Source of the DNA: Trichoplax adhaerens
Lineage: Eukaryota > Placozoa > Uniplacotomia > Trichoplacea > Trichoplacidae
Direction of reading: 5' to 3'
Assembly (NCBI RefSeq): GCF_000150275.1
Contig: NW_002060957.1
Coordinates: 794,445-858,444, forward strand
Length of the DNA stretch: 64,000 nucleotides
Below the pieces are notes generated by a model. That model ran no database searches. It was not told the DNA's origin and saw only the letters and a program-made list of their open reading frames with translations. This document shows positions 1 to 12,459 of this stretch, piece by piece. Made by a program: the position numbers and the translations under genes. Positions within the stretch are counted from its first letter, which is position 1. Each line of letters begins with the position of its first letter.

Positions 1-1090
1 CCGGATCTAAGTGTATTCGTAAGACGTGTATGTGATAGCGTTATATATTGTATTAGAGTCGAAATATCTGTGTTAGGATAATATTATTAGCCCATCCTTA
101 TTTAGTTAACATCTAATTGTAATTGTAACTTACTTATGTTAGATCGTAAATTATCGTGGAAATGTTCCGTGATAGAACATATTTGTAATCTGACTATTCT
201 GTTTTAGTCATCAGATGTATATGTTTGTAAATACTGTTGTTTGTATTAGGGAGCAGTAGCAAAATTAATGTCTAACTCAGTGAATGATTTCAAAGTTAAT
301 CGTACTAACTATGACTCATGAACTATTGAGGAAGAGTATATAAACGCAATATATCGTGTAATAAAGTTAATTCTTAAACTAAGTGTTTAACGTAAAATAC
401 GAGGCGTCTGAGTCTTTGTGTAGTCTACTAGTAGAGCAAAAATATTCCTGATAGTGCAGATATCGTTCCTTGATACGTGGATAAAGGAATTGACTTATTG
501 ATCGTACATAACGTTATCTTATTACAAAGCTGTTTTGTGACAGTGTAATATTTTATGTAAAATTCAGATTTATCTCTTACCGAGTTAGCCAAGGACTTCG
601 TCTAGTTATCCATAAAATAGGTCACGATAGTATTTTAAAAATGGAAAAAAATTTATACAATTAACTTTTTAGTAAAAACTAAGAGTACTGCAGTTATCAA
701 AATATATAAGGGTATATCGATGCACAAAAAATTATACTATAATTTATGTAAGGTGCGCTATAAAATATATAATATATTGCACATTTCGTCTGCACTATCT
801 CTGCAAGAACTTTATTACTTCATATCTAAATTAATAAATAATCACTAAAGCATAAAGCTCACTTTTTGATACGAGCTAAGAATATTGATACCGCTACTTG
901 CAGTTATCGTAGGTAACTATGTGTTTTACGCATGCTGCATAATGAAGTCGGTAATTAAATTCACATGTTACAATATCTTGTCGTTAAGTTATTTTTTAGT
1001 AAAGTCTATCATTTGAGTCTTTAATAATTGCTGATATAGAAGAAATTCGCTATAAAAATATTAGATGTAAACTTGCATGTGATTATCTTA
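1..1090. other. gene-free AT-rich sequence
   Basis: No coding exon with convincing splice sites or protein-like composition is visible on either strand. The only structure I see is one copy of a dispersed repeat at about 320-560, listed separately. Confidence 0.6.
320..560 (-). repeat. dispersed repeat, copy 1, with TATA-like box
   Basis: This stretch matches the reverse complement of about 16305-16515 over roughly 200 bp at moderate divergence. Shared landmarks, in order on the plus strand here, are GAGTATATAAA (TATA-like), GTGTTTAACGTAA, TACGAGGCGT, GTAGTC, CTGATAC and ACGTTATCTT followed by ACAAAGCTGTTTTGT. A third, more diverged copy lies at about 10930-11075 in the 16-kb orientation. 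A TATA-like box about 50-60 bp before a conserved body is compatible with a terminal repeat or promoter-bearing part of a transposon. No element boundary or target-site duplication could be fixed. Confidence 0.55.
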
Positions 1091-2777
1091 GACTTATGGA
1101 CTGAAATTGGAGTAACTCACTAGACCCATAATGTTGATATCAGGCAGTTTAAATGATATAAATGTGTTATTAAATCAACGTGCAAATTCTGCATTTAATG
1201 TTATCTTGTGATACAAATTAAGATGTTATAGTGTTTGATACTTCAAGATATTTGAGCTATCGAGATAATTTAAACAAAATTAGCCATCACAGTAAGCTAT
1301 CATGTAAGCAAAATCATATATAATTATTTGAGACTTACGCGCTGAAATCGGAGTAATCGCCGAAGCCATAATGTTGATATCGTATAGTATATATTATAGA
1401 AAATATATAATTATATCAGTTCTTAGTTCCGTATTTGAAAGTTTTTTATCTTAAAGCTAATTTGCAATACTTATTGCGATATAATAGTGAGCGATAGTTC
1501 TTGATATTGGAGGTATCAAGATAATGTAAACAAATTCAATTATCAAACTATTGTAAAGCAAGGCCATAAATGTTTGTTAAAGACTTACACGCTGAAATTG
1601 TAGTAGTTGTTAGAGCGATAACATTGATATCACGATATCATACAGTGTAAATAATAAAAAATGAATACGTTAATCAGTTTTTAATTCTGTACTTGAAATT
1701 TATCTTATCACAAAGTTGATTTGTGACACACATTACGAAATTATGGTATTTGATAGTTCATGATATTCGAAATATTGAATAACATAAACAAATTAACTAT
1801 TAAAGTATCATAAAAACAAAGTCAATATATGACTATAAAAGACTTACGCGCTGAATTCGGAGTAATCGTTAGAGCGATGATGTTGATATCATACAGTATA
1901 AATGATAGAAAATTTATAATAAACATATTGTGATATTTTATCATTTGATAGTTCGTGATAGCCGAAATATTGAGATATTATAAACAAATTTTAATATTAA
2001 ACTTTGACAACATAAAGTCACATATATAATTAAATAAATTATTAAACGATCATAAAAATTGTATATAATAAATTAAGACTTACACGCTGAAATTAGAATA
2101 TTCGTTAGAGCGATGATGTCGATATCATACATTTTAAATGACAGAAAATATACAATAAAGACGTTATGGTATTGTTTTGTTTGATAGTTCGTGATATCGA
2201 GATAATATAAATAAATTTAATTATTAAGTTATCATAAAAACAAAGTCAGACAAGATCATTTGAGATTTAATGCTAAAAACCAGAGTAATCGTTACAGCCA
2301 TAATTTTGTCAAAATATAGTGTAAGTAATACAAAAAGTATAATTAAAATTGAATACAATATAATTTTATAGTATTCGATAGATCATAATATCCTTAATAT
2401 CGTGATAGTATATGCAAATTTAACTATTAAGCTATCATACAAACAAAATCAAATTTTATCATTTAATTAAGATTTATATTCTGAAATTGGAGTAATTACT
2501 AGAGCCATAATGTTGGTATCATAAAGTATAGATGATAGAAAAGGTATAATTAGCACAGTTCTTTATTCTTAATTTAACAGTTATTACGTCACAAAGTCGA
2601 TTTGCCACACATATTGCGATATTTTAATTTTAGATAGCTCATAATATCTGATCTATCAAGTTAACTCTTACGAACAAATTTAATTATCAAAGTATCACAA
2701 TAATAAAGTCATATATACATATTTGAGACTTACGACTGAAAGCTGTAATGCAATTTGAAACCATGATGTTCGAGTTA
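1091..2777. repeat. degenerate tandem array, eight units
   Basis: A core of about 50 bp recurs eight times, starting near 1091, 1332, 1582, 1841, 2077, 2263, 2471 and 2727, so the spacing is about 186-259 bp. On the plus strand a good core begins GACTTACGCGCTGAAAT and ends ATGTTGATATC. Between cores a second conserved part occurs (GATAGTTCGTGATATCGAG, then a CACAAAG-TTGATTTGTGAC motif in several units). Copies are strongly diverged, so the array is old. Read on the minus strand, most cores carry TTTCAG just before a GTAAGT, that is an acceptor-like and a donor-like site only a few bases apart. I see no long open frame. It lies downstream, on the minus strand, of the secreted-peptide exon at 3446-3625. 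Confidence 0.75.
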
Positions 2778-3445
2778 TAAAGGGGAAATAAGAAAAAAAA
2801 TATGAATTAATTTCTTAAATATTCTATATTCCATGCAATCTTGAAACATAGCTTGTTTTTATTCGCTGTATCATTTAATATTTCAAAGTCAATGATATTT
2901 GATATATACGTATAGCCAATAGACAAGAATTTTCTAGCAAAGTTCTACAATTATTAAAAACATTGGTACATGTGATTACGCTCGTCCAAACTCATTGTAA
3001 TTGGAAAGATAATTAAAATAGAGGCTGCGTTTCACATGACACGCATATTGGATAAATTCGTGTAAATTGCCATCAGACCTTAAGATTTACATTAAATATC
3101 ATCTTATTTCAGTGCTAACTTATAATATCATATAGTTATTTCAATGCATTATGCTTGATGATATTTGAAGTATCGAGATAATGTATGAAATTAATCTCTA
3201 TTACAAAAAAAGATTCTTTGTATGTGTTTACATGTCCGTCTTTTTATCAAAAATTGCAATCTCAGATGTTCGTTGATCTAATTTTTTCAGGAGTTGTCAT
3301 TATTATATATTTAAAATTGCAATATGACTAGATAAAGGCTAAAGCGAATAGCTGTTTGGATGATCTTAATAATATAATTAATCAAAGCATGTAGTACCGG
3401 TACCCAAAGAAACTAATCATTTTGTATAATATTTCCTTAACTTAC
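2778..3445. other. non-coding; possible downstream intron
   Basis: No exon recognised. On the minus strand this follows the donor of the secreted-peptide exon and may be its first intron. Parts near 3085-3205 resemble the inter-core part of the tandem array (for example a GATATTTGAAGTATCGAGATA stretch), suggesting that the array once extended this far. Confidence 0.4.
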
Positions 3446-3625
3446 CTTCGCTTCCATAATTTTGCGAGCTTCTTCCTCATCAATAATATTCTCTTCTGCC
3501 AACTCACTTAATTTTTCCTCATCCATGAATTCTGGAGAGTATTCTTCATCAGATTTATCTTGTTCAGCATTTGCAAGAACAATGGCACAGAAGAGCGTAG
3601 CAATCAATATGATCTTGGTATTCAT
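3446..3625 (-). CDS. first exon of a small secreted acidic protein
   Basis: This minus-strand exon starts with ATG at 3625 and stays open to a good donor (AAG|GTAAGT, boundary at 3446), giving 60 residues in phase 0. Residues 1-20 form a classical signal peptide: MNTK followed by a hydrophobic stretch (IILIATLFCAIVL) and a small-residue cleavage region ANA. The mature part is very acidic (QDKSDEEYSPEFMDEEKL) and ends with a predicted-helical stretch EEEARKIMEAK. An upstream in-frame start exists 13 codons earlier, but the inner ATG gives the better signal peptide. The next exon was not found; the frame stops right after the donor if read through. The layout (signal peptide, acidic spacer) resembles a precursor of a secreted peptide or a small calcium-binding or luminal protein. 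That is inference only; no family is recognised. Confidence 0.5.
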
Positions 3626-3664
3626 TGCTATTAAAAGGTAAATAAAAATTAGCAACCATAGCAA

Positions 3665-6600
3665 TTTGCTTTTAACCGATTACATAAAATAGAATACTAT
3701 TTTTATTATATCAGTCATAAGATAATATAAATGCCACGGCTAAAACCCGAATAAGAGGAAAATTTTTAAAATTTCGAGCTTTAGCTGGCTATGCAAGTGC
3801 CTATAAGTACAATGTTCATCATATTTAACCATTTTATTACCCTACGAAAGTGTTTAATTTGATTGGATGCACTGTAAAGACTATAAGAAGTTTATTTGCT
3901 TCCTCTTTAGCAAATAATCTTCCTTAAAATACTTTTATTCTTATTCCGAGCTTTGATCAGCTATTACGCATAACAGCCGGGAATTACGCTTTATCGGTAA
4001 TGTTAATATTAAAACTGTACTAAGAAAGCTAATATAATTAGTTTACTTCCTCGTTATACTACCGCAGAAATAATTCTGCTTAGGTACTTGTTAGGCAATT
4101 TTGTTAGACAGCACACTAAAAGTAATAACTGTTAATGATTCGTTATTTGTAATCGAACATTTTACCTGTGAACGAAACCACATAGACCTACGAACAAGAA
4201 CTGAAAACTACTACAGTACCTCTTACTAGCTACATTTTGCATTACGATATGATTTAGCAGCCGGAAGACTAACGACTATACAGTACAATTAGATAGTTAA
4301 TTACAGATAAGTTTATTCACACGTCTCAACATTCCGCATGAAATTACAGGTGAAAGTGAGCCATGACAGGTATCTCCCCATATGATAATACCTGTCCTTA
4401 GTGCAGAATTACGATTGTGACAAAGTATAAATTCTGATTTACCCAAAATTAAAGCAATCAATGATTACTTTACTGATCATTTACGTATTATCGATTACAA
4501 CATCGTATTAAATACTGCATATGATATACGGTATGCCATAACATTTCTCAAAAATCTTTAAATCTGCAAGATCGTATAAGATAAATTAGTTCTTTCGTGA
4601 GGTCTGTATATAAAGGTTCAATACATAATAAATTTTACAAGTTAGCTCTTTAGCCATAAAGATAATTGTCAACGGATGAAGAGTCTCTGAACTTAGTGAG
4701 AGTAATTTTTTAACGACAATTTACTTATTTGAATAGCTAAACGCGTACATTTATAGTATTATCATCTATTGATAGCGATAAACCATTATGAAATTTTTCT
4801 TAAATATGCTTCAGATTAGGCCTTAGTAATAAATCTAATGAATTTATAATATAGAGGATTTTAGTTTCTACGCACTTCTAATGATTGAAGTACGTTACTG
4901 TTCTAAGTACTATTGCAGATAAATATCAAAGACAGGTTTGAAATTAATTCATACTGCAAATCTAAGTTAATAACGAGATGGCAAATATTGAATGGAAAGT
5001 GAATATCATCTCTCAGTTTCAGGACTTGTTTTATCGTGGATTTTTATCCGTAATCAGATATGGAGTCGTGTGGTTTGTTCTACCGAGAAACATCAACTAT
5101 GCTACTATAAATATTGCAAGGTTATCGTTTCTCCATTGGCTAATACCGGTGATTAATATCCAAATACGCTTGTATTCATATCCTTATAAATATTCACATT
5201 TACAAAAAAGTGTAAAGTAGCCTCCATGCCTCTCATTTAAGTTATCTCTAGTTAAATTACTTAAGCCTGAAATATCGCAAGCTATAAAGATCTCTGCTAC
5301 AATTTTAAACTCACAAATAGCGTAGAAAATCATTACTTTTCCTTTTTCTTAACTAATTTAATATGTCAATGAAGGATCTTAAAAATAGGACCAAAAGGCA
5401 CGATTTGTACCAGAGATTTGACCTTCGAAATAAATCTTCTTTTTTACATAAATGCACGTAACATTTCTTTCATATCTAAAATGTAAATCTGTAGATTAAG
5501 GATCTACTACCAGTAGGTAGGGAGTGTAAGAATACCGGTTGACTTGTGCGAAGCAAGAAAAGTCCCCAAATTTATAAAAGTAACTAGGAATAACATCTGT
5601 GGTAAATCTTTATAAATTACTGTTGATGCACAGCTAGATGCATGAGACTTGGCTAGCTTTCAACAAAATTAATTGTCAGTTACGTTTGCTGAAGATAGTT
5701 AGACTGAATATAGGTAGCCTTAGCTAATTTAGAAGGCGAAGTAATTTATGTGAGAAAGTGAAATATCACAAGAAATATGCACAATTTCCTGTGAGAAAAT
5801 TAGTAAGACATTGTAATTAGTTACACACTTACTTGTACATCAAGTAACATTGTTACTAACTATTCTTATGACTGCAGAGTAAAATAAATTCGTTTACGTT
5901 TTTGAATAGCTGCTTCTAATCTATTGTATTAGTTACCCGTATTTAGCTGACTAAGGCGGTACCACAAGGTGCAAAGGTTACAAACACTTAGTAGCCTCTA
6001 GCTTAGAACTAGCAATAATTTTAATAGGGAAAGCTATCTGTGTTACATCTGTGGTTGTGACAGTTGCGTTAATTTTAATTGTATTGATAATATGCTCATT
6101 TATGGAATGAGCTTGGAAAGCTCGTAAGATAGTCTAACAAATGTAACGTATTATTTATCTTACTCGATATATAGCACACTAGCTCTAATCGATTCGAAGT
6201 CTGTGGTACAGCAGCTTAACTTACGTTTATTTGCTAATATTTTACCAATCATGCTAAATGATGTTTAACTATACAACGTGGCACGAGTTGGGGATTTAGA
6301 CTCTCCAGGCACTGAAGAAGCCCGTACTAAGACCATAGAACTACAGTTATATTATACTATAAATATTTATATCGTTATGTAGGCAACCATTTAACGTGAA
6401 ACAGCTACGCTTCATGCCTAATATACTGCTTCTTGATTAAGAGTTTGCTCTTATTACCGTACATCTTACAAAAACCAGTATACACAAAAATGTATCACCA
6501 TAAATGATTCAGACCATGTTAACCAAACTAGAACATTTATTGATGCAGGACAACATAACTAAGAGAATTAAAATCGTGCTTGACTTTATAAGCCTTTTGA

Positions 6601-9600
6601 TAGTTTAAAATCAAAGATTAGGTCAGAGACTTACCGAATGAAAATTTTGAATTACCGTTAGACCTTGGTTAAAATACAAATTTGTAATGGTAGTCAGCTG
6701 TTTCTAATAGGCGGTATTTATAGATTCGATCAGACTTTGAAAACAGCAATAGGTAAACATCCCTAAACAAATGTACCAACAGGTGATCTATCAAGAAAAA
6801 ATAAAATTTTCTATACGACTAGCAACAAAGAAATCTATAATTTTTTAAGGTAAAGAAATGCTATTGATTTGCAATGTAAACACAGCTTTACATTCCTGAA
6901 TTTGATGGTAAAGAACAATTAGATTACTTTTGTGCTGATTATTCTAAGCCTGAAGGGACTGTGAAATAACTTATTATTGTGATTTTAGGCCATTAGCCAT
7001 GTTTATTTGATGTACGGTAGTGTCTTTTCTATATTTATCTTATGATATATTAAGTAGCCCATAATTATAGACTGTACGGACAGATTGTTTGCTAAAGTAC
7101 AGATGACTATATACGGTAAGGTGTTTATAAAGCTACTAATAAGGTTAGAGGTAGAAAATAGAATTGTAAATCATATATTGGGATATGCTTAGTTCATTGT
7201 ACTTTGAGAGGTAGGAATAATGTCTACGAAAATAATGTAATCATTTCTATTTTGGATTAATAAAATATAGCGGTTCTCTGTAAAATATTTTGAATAGTAA
7301 TAAGCTGAATATATGTAAAATATGATTGTAGTTGCGAAGGCTACAGAGAGTATAAAAGCAGGAGACGTTAGATTATTATCTGATTGTTCCTTCTAGAAGT
7401 CTTTCAATAGCTATATTCGGCTAGAATAGAGCTATCCGTAGCTATTCTTTGTATTAGATCCAATAAAGTTCTAATTTTCTACAACTTTGGAATTTTCGTA
7501 ATCGGACCTAATCACAAGGACCTAATTATAAGCGTTACATTGATTTTACTGATTAATACTAAAAAGAAATACAGTCATCGCCGCTCATTAACCTTACGGT
7601 ACTAAGCCCCGAAATTAGTTCAATCCTAGATTTATCTTAGTCTACTCTACATAACAATAGCCCAAGGATTTATTTTATAAGTCCATCATATCGACTGATT
7701 ACCAAATACTCAGGTATCGAAGGTTCCAACTCGTGACATATAAAACAGTGAAATAGATAGGTTACGTGGTGGCCTGGAACGAAAAGGTTTTGAGTCTAGG
7801 GAAGAATTCGATAAATTTGATACTGACTAGAGTAGATTTTTTGAAAGCAACCTATGAGACAACTATCTTAAGAAAAACATTTTAAAAGTAAATAAAGTAA
7901 ATAAAAACGTACTCAAAAAGCAATATATTATCGTATATTTGCAAAAATAAAAACCTATCGAATATGCTTATTCGATTAATAAGCGGAAAACGCTTCGCCC
8001 TAGGGTTTGCTGTTTAATTTAAGGGGTTGTGACTGTATTTCAATTGACTGTATTGAAATACCATTTTATTATAGAATACAATTTCAATAGGTGATGATTA
8101 ACTTATAACGACATTTCTTTACATCTAATTAATCTCCATAAGCTATTTGATTATTACTTACAGTTCTTAAACAGTTATGTAACAAAGATATTGTAAGTTG
8201 TAAAAATTCTTTAAACAATAACATGAGCTAAATGAATAATGTTNTGAATCGCAAATAGCATAATATCTTAAATCAACTCCTGTTTCAAATTAACTTGGCT
8301 TAAGGGCCTAGTATTATGTCTATTATTAGTAAGATACAGAAATAGTTTCAATGCGATTGCATTGTCATTACTTGACATAAACTGACGACTTATATTAAAG
8401 AAGTTTGTAATGATTAATTACGTCTAAGCACATGTTATTTCAGAAACTTGTTGATTTTGACGTTGGCCTTGCCACTCATAAATGATTCATACGTGTATTT
8501 TATTTATTGAACGAAAGGAGTAGAATTAATAAATGGTTAAAGAAGCAATATAAGGGTTGCTTTGATAGGAATCGACGGTCTTCGTTGCTTTATCCAATAA
8601 GTACAAAATTACTATATTAATTTACATTTTAAAACTAGCTCCTGTAACTGATTATTCCATTAACCTTAAATTCTGCATCGAAAAATGTATCGAATATCTA
8701 AAGGAGACATAATAAAAATATTGATGGTGCTAGATTAATGTATCATCGAATCTAAACAAATAATTTATCCATCATACTGTATTTTATTTTGGATAGCAAT
8801 TGTATTTCCTAAAACTATCTAATTATTTTATTTTTGTTACGTCTTTAATTGCCCGCTGTTAATAAGTTAACGTTAGCAATAGTTTCCCATTCTTAAGTCT
8901 TAACAAGATAATACTTCCAGTTCAATTACATTTTACACAAAGACATTGTTACAATGTAACTATTTACGGTTATGTGAATATTATGACCAACTTTAACAGA
9001 AATAGCAATTAAGAGCTCCTTTAAGAGTTTTATTTTCGTAGCTTAAAATTCAGCAAGAAAGAGTTTTAAATCTAGACATTTGCTCTTTTTTAACGAATCA
9101 AGAAAGGCCTGATCAAATGATAATTAAGAGTACGTAATTCAATCGCTCTTATTTTATAACGGCTGCACAATATCTAAATTTAAATTATGTGAGAAATCTT
9201 AACAACAAGTTAAATATTAATGTCTATGTCGTAAATATCGAATAACTTAGTAACAAATTTATAATTTAAGAAAACACTTAATTTTGAACTGGTTGTAATC
9301 TTATCGCGACTTGACGAAATACTAAAATTAGTGAATTAAATTCTTCTGGTCCTGTGATAGAGCAGTTATACGTCTAAAATAGGTAGCTGAAGCATATGAT
9401 CTAAAATGAGCTGATTGTTAAGACAACTTCAAGTATGAAATTGATCAGTATTTCAAATTTCTCTATATGATAGCTAAATATTAGATTATATCTTTACCTT
9501 ATTATACTGTTGTCAATCTTCTTAATTTTATACAAATATTTATTTAACGTTATTCATGTGTATAATTGAAAATAGAAACGCCTTTTACGTATTATGAATT

Positions 9601-10929
9601 ATGCCAAGGTATAGCATTAATTAAACTTTAGGAAGCTTGGAAAAGTCAACAGTGTAATACACTTACAGCGTTATAATTGGAAAATATCTGAGTATGACTT
9701 TTATCCAATTTAGGCATTCTGAATCTGCCTAGTAAGAATGTGCTAAGGTACGCGTATATCGATTTTAGAAAAGTTTTAAATTTATTAGATTCTGGCGTTA
9801 TCAGGTGTTCCCTTATGAACGCGATATCATAGTTGGCATGGCTTTCTTACTGATATTGTTTACATGAAGAAATATCTGATAACGTATGAACCTAAGCAAT
9901 TTTAGAACTTTTCTGAAAAAACAGTATACCTTGAAGCATGTATCGGTACTGTTGATTTTTCTTTTCTTTTTAGCAATGCTTCTCAAAACAGGTTCGCACT
10001 TACATTGAATGCAGAAAACATTTTACTTTAACTTGAATAATTTTGAAAACGTTCGAAGATCTACGTCTCTAGCTACTTCAAATCAGAAGCTATAAAATAT
10101 TGGTAATAAAACTAATGTCATAGCTTACAGACATAAAGGTCACTCACTCAATTATATATTTATGATCTGGTTATAATAAGCAGTTTTATAATAGTATTGG
10201 TCAGTTACGATTGATTGTTTACTTTTATGTTACAACAAAGCTTATTTGGATCACACTGATTTGTCTTCCAAAATTTAATAACGATAGAAATTAGAACAAT
10301 GAGCATGAACTTTGCTACGTTGAGCATGAAACCTAAGATTACGTAAGAGTAGAACCATTCGGCTTATATTGATGGAAAAGCTTTTTTATGATTAGGAAAA
10401 AAAGGTTTATTTCTAGCCAGAGAATATTCATTATTTGATACTTTATAAGATTTAAAATAATTGCCTGTGGCAATTTCTAAGCTAATAAGGCAAACAGTCT
10501 GCGCAGTAGGAATAACAGAGTTTTTCGGTAGCTTTAACGATAATGTTACGTTATGCTGAGATGTTGATTGCAGCAAGAATCTATAGCTAGTCTATGAAGC
10601 ATCTGAGAATAGAATTTCTTGAGATTATACAGACCACGATCAAGCTATCCGTAATAAATAGATTTTAAGCTAAAAGTAAAACTTAAATCTAAGTCGTTAG
10701 AAATTATAGTTTTTTTAAGCTAATGGCGAATAAATTTTATTGTTGTACCACATTTTCGAACTATCACAGAAAAAACAACCATTCTTTATAATACGATCTT
10801 ACTTCATATTTATTATGCCCAACAGAACATCATATGCTCGCTAGGGGATTGTAAACCTGTAAAGCTGCTGTCTACGAAATTAATTACAATTAAATTTTTG
10901 GTACTGTGTACTGGACTTTGAGCAATTGT
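3665..10929. other. long gene-poor stretch
   Basis: About 7 kb of AT-rich sequence with no exon I can support. Short open frames exist (for example 80 codons at 4978-5220 plus and 70 codons at 10364-10576 minus), but they lack splice signals, protein-like composition or recognisable motifs. A single ambiguous base lies near 8244. I see no obvious long inverted or tandem repeat here, though diverged ones could be missed by eye. Confidence 0.5.
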
Positions 10930-11075
10930 CATAAACCAGCTTCGTGACAAAGATAACGTAAAACAAATCTCTAAATTATTATAGTCTCCGGGATTCAGTA
11001 TCCCTAAACTACCTCACAAGAATTTAGACGCCTTTTCTTCTACCTTAAAACAACTATATAACTCTTCTTTTATTC
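10930..11075 (+). repeat. dispersed repeat, copy 2 (diverged)
   Basis: This resembles about 16320-16510 in the same orientation: a CAGCTT-ACAAAGATAACGTAA block, then a GGATTCAGTATCCC block, then TTTAGACGCCTT, an ACCTTAAAAC block and ACTATATAACTCTTC. The last is the complement of the TATA-like box of the other copies. It is clearly more diverged than the 0.35-kb and 16.3-kb copies are from each other. Confidence 0.4.
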
Positions 11076-12459
11076 AACTATCTGCCGAGCTCAAATACCC
11101 TTCGGCAGCAGCTATCATGCATGAGTCATAACAGTTCATAAAACTCAGCTTATATCGGATATCTAAATTAATACAGACATTATTTATAACTTTGGACGTG
11201 TACTGAACGATTCTAGATAATTAGATTACAGTATGTCTACACACAGAATTATTTATAGTATCGTCTATAGATGAATATCTTCAGGATATTCATCACAAGC
11301 GTTACAATACATATCACTATAATTAAATAATATTAGCTACCTTATGAGAACTCTTACTACAGTAGAGCATAATTTACTGTGACTAAATAATAACTACCGT
11401 AGTTTTTACTATAAGTCATCATTATTTGTCTCCATATATATTACTGTTAAACACTAAATTTAGCCGCTTACCCTTCTGGGTGGTTCGTACTGTGACAGCA
11501 ATATTTCAGCTAATTGCAGTAGTTCCGTAATTAGATGGTATAGCAATGCTGTAGGATGAATTAAAGAACTTTTTTATGCAAAATAATTGGCTAGACCTAA
11601 TAAATTAATTCTATTAGCAGCTAAAAGCTTCATTCATTACATTATTTTAATTACAGAAAGGTGAATAATTTAGTTTTTAGCGCATATTATGGCTACTACC
11701 ATGATTTCAAATCACGTAATTACAGTAGTGAATACCGTAACTATAAAGGCTTCGTATAATTCACAGACTACTAAATATAGGGAGGGATTTGGGATTTAGT
11801 GGTCCACAGCTCAAATGCACTTCATATTTCTACGCTTAACCCATTCTACTTTACCATAGAGTTTTCATAGTCTATTACGAGTATGACGTACTTTCAAATT
11901 TCACAACTACAGTAATGATTAGCTGAAGCTTCTACGGTTACGCTGTAGATTTTTCACACGTAGCCTATTTTACATTACCTTAGCAATATGAATTAATATA
12001 GTCGGCCCTGTAAATGTTAGAACCTTCTACTTCAATCACTTTTAGTACATATTTTAATAAGACTGCCCTTATGATATATAATGTAAGAATAACTATTTAT
12101 CCGATACTGAAAACCTTACCATAAAGGTATGGTCTCTTATATTCGTTACTGTATCGAATTTTGATAATTATGCCCGAGACAGGGATTAGTACGTATTTCG
12201 GCTAGCAGAAAAAATCCTTTCACATAAAAAAATTGATTATTAAACACTACCATGCACTTGAACTCCGTATTCATCAGATGCTCGCGTTGAATATGTCATA
12301 TCCTGTACTATTCGTAAACATCATCAAATACCTTCGTATCGATTCTAACAGACGTACAATAACTAATATCAAAATCGTTATTATATTTCATCAGCGCGAG
12401 TGAATGTTAAAACGAAGAAAATTTATTTATTTGATCAAACCAAATAATTAACCTGTAAT
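11076..12459. other. non-coding spacer
   Basis: No exon seen. The sequence has several short inverted motifs around CTACTGTAGT/ACTACAGTA-type strings, but no element with clear ends. Confidence 0.4.

Noticed and set aside
1091-2777. CRISPR-like array
   Set aside because: Units are long, diverged and unevenly spaced, in a eukaryotic context with no cas genes.
4978-5220. 80-codon plus-strand open frame
   Set aside because: No signal peptide, domain or splice context; its length is within chance for AT-rich sequence with no protein-like bias.
10364-10576. 70-codon minus-strand open frame
   Set aside because: Composition looks random and there are no neighbouring exons or motif.
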